Assembly (NCBI RefSeq): GCF_918797505.1 | Contig: NC_092802.1 | Coordinates: 11,427,480 to 11,491,479, forward strand | Reading direction: 5' to 3' | Source of the DNA: Bemisia tabaci | Lineage: Eukaryota > Arthropoda > Insecta > Hemiptera > Aleyrodidae | DNA length: 64,000 bases | In this document: positions 37,101-45,266 of the stretch, in pieces | How the letters are laid out: the number at the start of each line of letters is the position of its first letter | How positions within the stretch are numbered: the stretch's first letter is position 1 | Translations under genes and position numbers: made by a program | Notes under the pieces: model-generated | The model's database searches: none | What the model saw: only the letters and a program-made list of their open reading frames with translations | Told to the model about the DNA's origin: nothing

Positions 37101-39770
37101 GAATAATAATAAAGATAATATATATAATAATATAATGTGTGTTTTTTTAATATTGGTGGTTCCGTGTCAAATTTAATGATTTCCAAAGCACTTTAATTTT
37201 TTCTTTTACATTTTGTGCTTTTATTGTGCTGCAGCGAGGTGTACGCGAAATCAAACGCTCAAAATTTGACGTATTTGACTCTAAAAGATCGATGTACAAA
37301 TGGGTTAAAACTAAAGATTGCGTGCTTCTTGGTTTTTTCCCCCTCTTTTATTCATTTTTGCAGTTTCTGTCGGCGCAACTGCGGCTTATTGAGATTAATG
37401 TCGCCTGGAAAAGGTTTTACAAATATTTGTTATGTTTTAAAAATATAAATGTTTTCAAAATTAAGTAATAATTTCTTAAAGAAAAAAATAAAAAAATAAA
37501 AAAAGTACCTAGGTATACATATATAATGCATATTGTACATTCAATATTTTGAGGATAGAAATAAAACCAAATAATTACCAATGACAATTTAATAAGATTA
37601 TTCGAAAGGAGAAAGTAATAACATTCATTTAGAAAATGAGCAACCATAACAACACTTCCTTCTCTCTCAATTTCTCACTTCCATAATGTCAATATAATTT
37701 TACATACCGACTAAAATATAACGCTTGGACCAAGTCACTGTTCCTTATTTTACGTGTGGGCGTAAACTACTGGACAAAAAAGGTGCGCGGACGAAAAATC
37801 GTTGACAAAATTTCCTGAAACCGCGTTGGAGCAATGTATAAAAGTGAAATATTTAGGAAGAGAGAACTAACTTAAAACTTACACGATTATACGGCGCAAA
37901 AACGTATGAGTAAAACTATATGACAAGTGTTAAAAGTGTATCCATATTTCCATTACTCATACTCTTTTGTAATATATTTCCTTTTTTTTCAAGAGATTGG
38001 CGCGCCGCGGCGGGAGACAAGCGGTGGTAAGTTATTTAACTAATGTACATCTGTATACATGTTATGTGACTCTAAAGTTTTCTTTAGAATACTCAAATGG
38101 AATGATGATAGCGTATTTTACTTGACAAATCCCTGAGTCTATTTACGATATTTAATCTGAAAATCTGAAACAAATAAATAAGTATCAAAGTGATTCATGG
38201 ATAAACCATGGTCACCGATTTGCTGCATTTTTATGGATCTCGTAAAAACGACTTCGTGTGGTGATCTTTTAGGTCCGCGAGCTGATGATGACATCAGAAA
38301 ACCTCTGGAGTGATTTCAATGGCATGATCATGGGATACTATGATATCAATTTGATATATTATGCATATAAAAATCAATAACACAAAATAACTGATAAAAT
38401 AAATGATATAGGGTCAATGTTCGGTCGTAGCACCGTAAATTTTGGAAAAAACGTGTAAAAAACGACGATCCTCGCAAAAGAGGTGGTTTGAACTTGTCTA
38501 GTGGTCTGTTAAACAGATGAAATCAATTATACACGGAAACAACTTATTCTAAGTATCGGAAAAATAGATAATATGGTCGTATGATTCACATAAAGGCAGT
38601 TTCATTCATACCTCTGATGCAGGCTGGTTCAATTGAACGTATTTATGTTAAAATGAACTATGTGCATGGGGTTTGTGGGCAACATAGTTCCTTTTACCAT
38701 AAATACGTCCAATTATAAGCCTACTAAACCAGTGAGATAAAATAAAGAGCACAGATCGGTATTAAATACGAGGGCTGTCCCAAAAGAAACCGGACTTTTG
38801 TCATAGAAGGCGAACCGAGCGTCGTAATGAAGTTTAGAGAAGAGAGTTAAGAAATAAGAAAAAATCACACGGAGCCAGGTCAGGTGAATAAGGGGGATGA
38901 GGGAGGACACTCATGGCATTCTTTGCACAAAATTCGCGAATTTGGAGGGATGCATGGGCAGGTGCATTATCGTGATGCAGAAACCAGGAATTGGCTCCGA
39001 GTGATTTTTTCTTACTTCCACGACTTAAATCTACCTTGAAAGGTCGACGTTTTCAAACCATTCCGGAAATTCAAGAGAACACTTTGAAGGAATTGCGATC
39101 ATTCAAACCTGAGGATTTCCAACAGTATTTCTTTCAATTGAAGAAACGGTGGCAAAATTGCATCGATAAAGCTGGCGAGTACTTTGAAGGGGATAGGGGA
39201 TGACTTGGTTAGGTGCTTAAAATGTTAATTTCCTTATTTTTAAGCATTTGAATAAGAAAGCAACGAAGTTTTTAACTTAAAACCTGGGTTTTTTTAAAGT
39301 TGTATTTAAATTTTTCTTGAATTAAAGACAAAAATCGCAACTCGAGTTTGACTTTCCTTTATTCCAAAGCCTGTAGTTTCCTTACCAATACGAATTTTTG
39401 CATTTGGTAAAAACAAGCATCTCCAGTAGCTTATCAGCTTTCAAACAAGCCCAAGAAAACTTCATTACGACGCTCAATTCGCCTTCTATGACAAAAGTCC
39501 GGTTTCTTTTGGGACAGCCCTCGTACATAGGTACATAGAATAAATAGGTAGCAAGGTTAAACAAATCGCATTGTACGGTAAGAGTCTTCCTCGTCAAATC
39601 CTATATTTCAATTCGTAACTCCTTCTCTTCCATTTTACGAATGAATTTTGTTCGTCTGTTCTCAGTGTAACGAAAAAATACCCGGTAACGGCGAAAAACC
39701 AATTGAAAACCCGCCGGCCACTCCCCCCTGCACCAATTACAACAGATGCAGAAACGATGGTGGCAAGTAG
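34101..39770 (+). CDS. small secreted Cys-rich prepropeptide with micro-exons, unit 2 (probably damaged)
   Basis: Paralogue of 23429-27959 with the same exon order: 34101-34139 (MLCKFFIALSLLC), 35057-35113 (AFSFAAMLGHAGDQTDFPR), 35185-35220 (AERNQTLKQNLE), 37994-38026 (RLARRGGRQAV) and 39666-39770 (34 codons, stop TAG; AATAAA about 80 bases further on). The signal-peptide exon is well conserved, while the terminal exon is strongly diverged and has lost its second cysteine (Gly in its place). After the first exon the donor reads GGGAGT instead of GTATGT. The nearest GT is four bases on and would break the frame, so this copy may be non-functional. Its last intron (1.64 kb) contains a mariner composite. 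An alternative uninterrupted frame 37920-38030 (MTSVKSVSIFPLLILF) covers exon four. Confidence 0.4.
34354..34794. mobile_element. diverged foldback MITE (GGTGATTCGTCAAGC)
   Basis: 441-bp palindrome bounded by TTCA and TTTA. It shares only GGTGATTCG and GCGATATATCGCAT with the TTAA family at 1789, so it is a sister family. Segmental copy 1 near 23600 lacks it. Confidence 0.75.
35330..35494. mobile_element. hAT-like MITE, CAGTGGCG family
   Basis: CAGTGGCGTGGCGTGAATTG to CACGCCACGCCACTG, 165 bp, exact 8-bp duplication GAAACGTC (35322-35329 and 35495-35502). Confidence 0.92.
35510..35702. mobile_element. MITE with ACGGTGGATCGAGTCA ends
   Basis: Inverted ends ACGGTGGATCGAGTCAATGA and TCTGAGTCGATCCACTGTA, 193 bp, non-coding. 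Single copy in the window. Confidence 0.6.
35787..35945. mobile_element. diverged partial GGACCACTAGACAAGG element
   Basis: GTGTTCTACTCGAAATTTTG, CATCAGATGCTTGAATTTGT and AGAGGTTCATGG correspond in order to the right arm of 12249-12796 with many substitutions. Confidence 0.45.
36839..36948. repeat. near-perfect 46-bp-arm hairpin
   Basis: Left arm 36839-36884 (CAGCGCGAGAGGCTCATTGG..) pairs with right arm 36903-36948 with one mismatch. The 18-base loop contains GCATTGTGCAATGC. The hairpin lies beside a GC-rich patch (CGCCGCCGCACGGCGGCGGG). It is too long-paired for a typical miRNA precursor. It could be a small MITE or a hairpin-RNA source. Confidence 0.7.
36949..37919. other. no gene seen
   Basis: AT-rich intron-like sequence between micro-exons of unit 2. 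Short frames at 37.2-37.65 kb overlap on both strands and have no domain. Confidence 0.35.
38636..38716. mobile_element. short hairpin element, GGACGTATTTATG family
   Basis: GAACGTATTTATGTTAAAAT..AACTATGTGC pairs with its inverse ending ATAAATACGTCCAA. Same family as 45870-45995. About 80 bp, non-coding. Confidence 0.5.
38834..38986 (-). pseudogene. mariner transposase fragment, catalytic core
   Basis: Contains HHDNAPAHAS followed by YSPDLAPCDFF. The two aspartates are separated by 34 residues, the D34D spacing of mariner (second and third catalytic residues, RNase H-like DDE/D fold). A stop follows shortly after FFLF, and both the N-terminal helix-turn-helix and the first aspartate are missing. 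Cannot be active. Confidence 0.85.
38988..39203 (+). pseudogene. mariner transposase fragment, C-terminus
   Basis: Starts at LAPSDFFLLPRLKS (around the third catalytic Asp) and runs through GRRFQTIPEIQENT, FQLKKRWQNCI and GEYFEGD to a stop, the usual mariner C-terminal order. It begins where the minus-strand fragment starts, back to back. Confidence 0.85.
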
Positions 39771-39941
39771 TAGAACTTTATGCAGTTGAGATATCAAAAT
39801 ATATTGTTCGCAAAGGGAATACAAATGTATACTAGCTTCGATTGATTAATAAATGGTTTTTCCCGATGAAACCTGACTTTTCAGTCTCTTAAAATCTCCG
39901 TATCGTGTATCAAATATATCGATTCTGGGAATGCCCAAGTG

Positions 39942-40105
39942 CAGTGGCGTGGCGTGAACTGCGATATATCAATTGTTAGGCCATTTAACCTATGGTAAAG
40001 AATCGATTATTAAGGTGTTCGCTGCGAACACCCTGTTTATCGATCCTTTTCAATGGGTTTAAATGGCATATCATTCGATATATCGCAAAGCACGCCACGC
40101 CACTG
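39942..40105. mobile_element. hAT-like MITE, CAGTGGCG family
   Basis: CAGTGGCGTGGCGTGAACTG to CACGCCACGCCACTG, 164 bp. Flanks CCCAAGTG and GCCAAGTG match at 7 of 8 positions. Confidence 0.88.
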
Positions 40106-41160
40106 GCCAAGTGCTCGGAGCGAAATCGATTGTTCGTCAAGGGCGGGTTCGCTTCGTGTCGCTTGAACCTATGCAAATATATCGATCTCGCAGGGGCTTG
40201 GTTCTCTGAAAACGATCGATTAATCGCGCGTTTCCTCTGTTTTTGTTTAAATCAATGCTAATGTATCGATTCTCGGAGGGGCAGCTGCTCCGAGAAGAAT
40301 CGATTGTTCAGCGCAGGGTCGACTCTCATTTATCCAATCTTTCTCTGGCCGGGAGCGATTGGCCCAATAAGAATCGATTGAAAAAATCGGCATTTATTTC
40401 AAACTTAACCAAGACTGAAACGAAACGGAACGGAGCGTTTTGTTGGTTTCGGATAGTCGGTAGCAAAGTAGCATACCTTCGATTCACTTACCTTACCCTA
40501 CTTACAGACCAAGATTCAAAATTTCCCGCTCAGGTCGAATTTCCGCTAATTTCGAAATTCCCGTCATTTTTCATGGGCGGGAATTTGAAATTTTGCCCCT
40601 CTTTCTATAAGCTCCTTGGTTTACCCTTATATGTATGAACAACCTGGGTTCTAATTCAGGAATCTGAGTGCAGCGAGCTCATCCAAGGACTGCCACCTGT
40701 CAATAGCCGCAAAAATCATGGAAATTGGCTTAGTAAACTCCAGAACTAAGCGTTACCAGAAATGAGAATTTTGGAGGCTTGAGAGCTAATAGTATGGAAG
40801 TGAATCGTAGGAATCATTCCCTGATTTTGTTATAGGAATAGGAGGTAAGTAAAAGGGCGAAGAAGAGAAAAAGACCAACTTTAAGTTGAGAAGTGGGTGT
40901 GGAGAAAATGAGGGAACAGAAATTAGGGAACGGAGATGAGGGAACAGAAATGAGGGTAGAAAATTCAGGAAAAAGAAAGTTATAGGACAGTACACGAGAA
41001 ACTCGATAGCTGAAAAATGTCGCGCGGAGGGGGAATGAGAAACCAAATGGCTTTTAATATTACCCAATAAAATATCAATTATTTAGGGTACAATAATTTA
41101 TGAATGTTTTTCATCAGATATGTTTGGTGTGATGATTTTTGGACAAGAAAAATTTTGTAG
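40106..41160. other. no supported gene
   Basis: A 131-codon plus-strand frame (40243-40638) and a 93-codon minus-strand frame (40786-41067) show no domain. Around 40250-40310 a short palindrome (ATCGATTCTCGGAGGGGC and inverse) recurs near 49560. Probably intergenic. Confidence 0.35.
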
Positions 41161-41161
41161 G

Positions 41162-41209
41162 GAAGAAGAAGAAGAAGAAGAAGAAGAAGAAGAAGAAGAA
41201 GAAGAAGAA
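41162..41209. repeat. (GAA)n microsatellite
   Basis: About sixteen GAA units in a row. Confidence 0.95.
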
Positions 41210-41449
41210 ATCAAATAAATTAATCACAAGCTTACCAGAAATTTCATATTTCATCGGAAGAAATTGGCAACATCCCAGGGTTCTTCTGCTTGAAAACTTA
41301 TTTAATTTATTTATTTTTAAAAAAATTGCTTAATCCTTAAAAACATACAATGAAAACAAAATCTAATCATGATCATCACTAAATCTAAAATAAATCATCT
41401 AAATCAAATCACCTATTTATTATAATTAAATTCATAATTATAATTACCT

Positions 41450-42265
41450 AATCCTAGAGTTAGAGTTATAGTTACCTCGGTATTAGAGCTACCTGCTCCA
41501 ATCAATGCAGAAATCCGTTCTTATAAGCACATTAAATTTCGTCAGGTCGTTTCTTGATATCGAGTAGTTTTTTTAATGCAATTTTTCAGTTTTTCATCGG
41601 TTCTCAAGTTTTCGTTTCCGTGATCTAAATTACTTCAAGTGGATAAATTCAATCAAGTGAGTGTGTATTGTTGACTTTGGCCTGTGGTGTTAGTGGTATT
41701 AATACCGGAGGTTCTCCTTCTTCCAAGGTAAACAAAAATGAATAATACAAACAAAATAACCAATCCAATCGTTTTTCTCAATGACGGTTTTAAAAACTTG
41801 CTCCTTCACGAGTCACTGAGATATTACGCTTATATTTAAAATTTTAAAAAAAAATGATAATAATAAAATTTGTGTGTAAAAACTTTGTGTCAGTAACGGG
41901 AATAGTTCCAAAAAGTTTAGTTAAACATTTTCGAGACCTTGGAATAGAGTTACTTGCTTCATTCAATGCAAAAGTCCGTCGTCACAAGCACGTCAAGTAT
42001 TGTCAGGTCGTTTCTTATTATCGATTAATTTTTTAATTTTTTTTTAGTTTTTCTTTTTTAATTTTTCTTATAGTTTTTATAATTTAATTTTTCTTTCAGT
42101 TTTTATTTTCTAATTTTTCTTTCAGTTTTATTTTTTAATATTTCTTCTAGTTTTTCTTTTTTAATTTTTTTTTATCTTATTCAAGCAAGTTAATGTGCAT
42201 CACTGACTTTGGCCTGTGGCCCATCAGTAAATACTCATACCGGAAGTGTCCCCTCTTCCGAGGTA
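41450..42265. repeat. diverged tandem duplication, about 400-500 bp unit x2
   Basis: CGTCAGGTCGTTTCTTGATATCGA (20-base core GTCAGGTCGTTTCTTRATAT) and GACTTTGGCCTGTGG..ATACCGGA..TCTTCC occur first at 41.53-41.73 kb and again at 42.0-42.27 kb. Each ends TTCC(A/G)AGGTAAA, resembling a splice donor, so duplicated untranslated exons are possible. T-rich 28-bp repeats lie between (42.03-42.18 kb). Confidence 0.6.
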
Positions 42266-42294
42266 AAAAAAATCGTTCCCTAACGTGTTATCTG

Positions 42295-42457
42295 CAGTGA
42301 CATGGCGTTCTCTGCGATGTATCGATTGATTCGCCATTAAAAGCTACGGAAAAGGATCGATAAACAAGGTGCTCGCAACGAACTCGGTAATAATCGATTC
42401 TTTACCGTAGCTTCAAATTGGGAAATATCGATAATCGATCATTCACGCCCGCCTCTG
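42295..42457. mobile_element. hAT-like MITE, CAGTG family, providing a stop codon
   Basis: CAGTGACATGGCGTTC to CACGCCCGCCTCTG, 163 bp. The flanks GTTATCTG/GTTACCGG are imperfect (6 of 8). Its right end overlaps the minus-strand reading frame 42439-43085 and supplies that frame's stop. Confidence 0.75.
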
Positions 42458-43085
42458 GTTACCGGGATATCGCTGAGTACTCTATCCAATGACGGGGCAG
42501 GGTGTTCGAGATCTCCGACTGGGACGGACTTCCTCCTTCTTTCTTTCTTTCTTTTTTCTTTGGAATCCGAGCGTGAGTAATTTTTGTCAAAAGAAAACCT
42601 CCTTGAGCTCGAGGAACTTAAGGAACTCGAGGATCTCGAGGAGCTTGGGAGCCTCGAGAGCAGAGATCTCTTGAAGGACGAGTAGGATCTCGCGAGTTTG
42701 GGGGGGCTGGAGGGGACCCAGGGTCTATTGAAGCTGTCCCCGTGGCCACCACTGAGTAAGGTCGGCCCCGAATCCCTTTCGTATATTTCCCGCTGTTCCT
42801 GCTTGTAAGCCGCCACTGCCTCAGCCTCGGTTTTGTAATTGTGTCCGTAGGCTCTTTTCCATCGATCCCAGTTAGCGTTCTCCCGTTTCAACCGTTGGAT
42901 GTAGTTGTTTCGCCATTCGTTGTATTTCTTGATCCCGTCTTTGATGAAGACCACCACGTTGTTGGTGACGCGGAACCCGAAGATGAGCCTGCGGCAGTAC
43001 GAAGATGATTTCGTGAAACCCACTCCCTGGCACTCACAATAAGCATCAGTCCAAAGTCTTACTCGTTTTATCTTGCAAACTCCTC
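42439..43085 (-). CDS. exon of an unrecognised Arg/Ser-rich protein
   Basis: On the minus strand a GATTGCAG acceptor is followed at 43085 by an open frame of about 215 codons. The first third has several cysteines (CKIKRVRLWTDAYCECQG). It is followed by a charged region likely helical (KKYNEWRNNYIQRLKREN, NWDRWKRAYGHNY, AVAAYKQEQREIYERD) and a long Ser/Arg/Lys-rich low-complexity tail. I do not recognise the family. The frame ends in TGA inside the MITE 42295-42457, so the natural end may have been replaced. Upstream exons must lie beyond 43.1 kb; the next 430 bp there are a foldback MITE. A partial, diverged copy lies on the plus strand at 54120-54369. Codon-rich, non-repetitive composition makes coding likely. 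Confidence 0.55.
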
Positions 43086-43124
43086 CTGCAATCACGAATT
43101 CTTATTAAGGTGCAGAGACAATAA

Positions 43125-43550
43125 GGTGCTTCGATGGACGCCATATTTTGTGTCAGAACGGCATGCGATACATCGCATCAATTGGTTCCATTTTTTCAGC
43201 TACTCGTCATTATTCTCCAATTTTGATAGCGCAATTCTGTTGTCAGGAGACTAAAGCACTCGCTTACCAATTTTAACAAAGAAATTCAACGTAATGAAGG
43301 CGTGGTTTTGTCAGAGAGAAAACATCGCATTCGATACTGATATCGGAACTGCACTCGAATGCGATATTTACTCTCTAACAAAAGTTGAATTTCTTCGTTG
43401 AAATTGGGAAGTGCGTGCTCTAGTCTCCTGACAACACAATTGCGATCTCAAAATTGGAGAAAAATGACGAGTTGCTAAAAAAAATGGAACCGATTGATGC
43501 GATATATCGCATGCCGTTCTGACACAACATATGGCGTCCATCGAATCACC
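43125..43550. mobile_element. foldback MITE, TTAA type
   Basis: 426-bp palindrome, GGTGCTTCGATGGACGCCAT to the inverse, between ATAA and TTAA. Shortened by a small deletion in the right arm relative to 24315. Confidence 0.8.
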
Positions 43551-44085
43551 TTAAAGGGATTGAAAAAGGGGAGAGGCTACAGTTTCGAGGAGAGGAGGGG
43601 TACCGATAAGGGCCTTTTTTGCCCCCCCCCCCCCCCCCCAGAATCTGGGAAATATGGATTTTCCAAGTCGACTCAATTTAGTTAACGGAAATAATTGTGA
43701 TTTGGTCCATAGGCCGCTTGATACGTGTTACACGGTTGCCTGAACATAGGTCTGCAGGCGCATATTTGCAAAAAATGCGTGTTTTTCTATCACTCCGAGT
43801 CTTGTTTGACACCGCGAGCACATCGTCTGACTAAAACGAGCATTTGATATGTTCACAAGGAGGCATTAGGTCACATTTTAACTCTGGTTTGGTTTTAGTT
43901 AGATAATGTGCTCTATGAGGCCAAAAAAGGCCCCTATCGATACCCCTCCCTCATACGAAATACAGGATAGTTTTAGGAAATGTGCATACCCGTTTATACA
44001 AACATTGTAATTAATTCTATATCATTCTGATAATTTTCATCCAAACTGCTATTAATATATATGTTGAAACGACTGAGGAGGTGCA
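43551..44085. other. no gene seen; poly(C) run near 43622-43639
   Basis: Contains a run of about 18 C and otherwise unremarkable AT-rich sequence. Confidence 0.45.
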
Positions 44086-44227
44086 ATTGGACTGCATTTT
44101 GCAATTTGGACCCATAAATTCTGGCTCATCTGAAAAACACTTATGTGCTCAGGGAAACTAATGGCACATACGTTGTTTTTAAATTGGGCCAGAATGTATA
44201 GTTCCAAATTGCAAAATGCTGTCCAAT
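44086..44227. mobile_element. MITE, ATTGGACTGCATTTTGCAA family
   Basis: ATTGGACTGCATTTTGCAAT to its inverse (TTGCAAAATGCTGTCCAAT), 142 bp, fully palindromic, with CTGGCTCATCTGAAAAACAC in the arm. Copies at 45467 and 61208. Confidence 0.75.
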
Positions 44228-44742
44228 TCGTCGTTTCTCTCGCGAAAAAACGTAACTCCAATTTATTCTTTTCAAAACCCTCGTAAATTGCTTATTATCC
44301 AGAAGAATCCTGAGGTTTGTAGCTGAAAATTTCACTGAGTTTTCCTCAGATTTTACGCAAAAATCAGACAAATTTTTAACAAAAATTCCACATGTACATG
44401 CTTGTAATGTAAATTAATAGTTTGAGTCAATTAGGCAAACTCGGAACGGAGTTAAATCCCTTCGTCCAGGAAACGGCGAATTACGAGAACATCGTCGTCG
44501 ATGAAACCAAAAATGTTTACAGTAAATTCATCGTGTAACCAATTCGTCCGTCAAAGTTGGCCATTCAGATGCCGTTGAACCCGTCTCCTGTTTTTTTCTC
44601 TATCATTTCTATTTTTGGGCGGTTCTCCATGTTCCGTGCTGAGAGATGCTCAGCAGCAAAGGCAGATAGCCTAGTAGACCACCTAACCTAGCCTAACTAA
44701 ATGCACTGAGTTGAGAGGAAAAAAGAGATAAAATTAAAGAGA

Positions 44743-44971
44743 ACTGGAAAAAAAAACCACATCGGATCTAGATTCCAGACTCTTGAAAACATTGACAAGA
44801 AAAAATACTCTTGATTCAATCGGATTTTTGCTTGAATCAAAACGAAATTCGCTTTAATTAAGAGGCTTGGTTCTTGATTTAAACTACATTCTGATTGAAT
44901 CAAGAGTACTTTTTCTTGTCGATGTTTTTAAGAGTCTGAACTCTAGATCCAATGTGTTTTTTTTTCCAGTG
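44743..44971. mobile_element. MITE, CACTGG/CCAGTG family
   Basis: ACTGGAAAAAAAAACCACAT to TTTTTTTTTCCAGTG, 229 bp, close to the copy at 18165. Confidence 0.8.
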
Positions 44972-44973
44972 AG

Positions 44974-45094
44974 TGGACCACTAGGCATGGTACGAATTGA
45001 AGGAATCTGATACATGTTAATTGACCAAAATTTTACGTAGAACACGATTTGCGCAACGAATATTACCGAAACCAACTCCTAACGAAGATATTAA
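44974..45094. mobile_element. single arm of a GGACCACTAGACAAGG element
   Basis: TGGACCACTAGGCATGGTAC, TCTGATACATGTTAATTGAC and CACGATTTGCGCAACGAA match the left arm of 12249-12796. The other arm is absent. It abuts the preceding MITE. Confidence 0.65.
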
Positions 45095-45266
45095 CGTAGA
45101 TAACTTATGGCCTTCCCGATGCGCCCATCGTGATTTTTGAGCCATTCTTTAAAAAAAAAATTTCTTCTTTTTGCTCTACCTAAAGTTTGCAACAGGCGCG
45201 CATAATAAAACAAAAAATAATATACACAAAGATTAAAATGAACTAAATCATAAAATAGAATTTTAC

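Larger units (their letters stand above)
38769..39523. mobile_element. composite mariner made of two right ends in inverse orientation
   Basis: Inverted ends CGAGGGCTGTCCCAAAAGAA and TTCTTTTGGGACAGCCCTCG between TA dinucleotides (38767-38768, 39524-39525). Both halves encode 3' parts of mariner transposase reading outward, minus strand on the left and plus strand on the right. The element is therefore a head-to-head fusion of two right ends rather than a simple internal deletion. It lies in the last intron of the unit-2 peptide gene. Confidence 0.75.
33424..39910 (+). repeat. segmental duplication, copy 2 (partner 22838-28151)
   Basis: Same landmark order as copy 1 (see 22838-28151). It was enlarged independently by an 8-bp-TSD hAT element at 33590, a foldback element at 34354, MITEs at 35.3-35.9 kb and a mariner composite at 38769. 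Confidence 0.75.

Noticed and set aside
40243..40638. 131-codon plus-strand frame
   Set aside because: The longest frame of its area, but low-quality composition, overlap with ATCGAT palindromes and no recognisable domain.
42489..42674. Plus-strand frame rich in Ser/Phe
   Set aside because: Antisense shadow of the Arg/Ser-rich exon on the minus strand.
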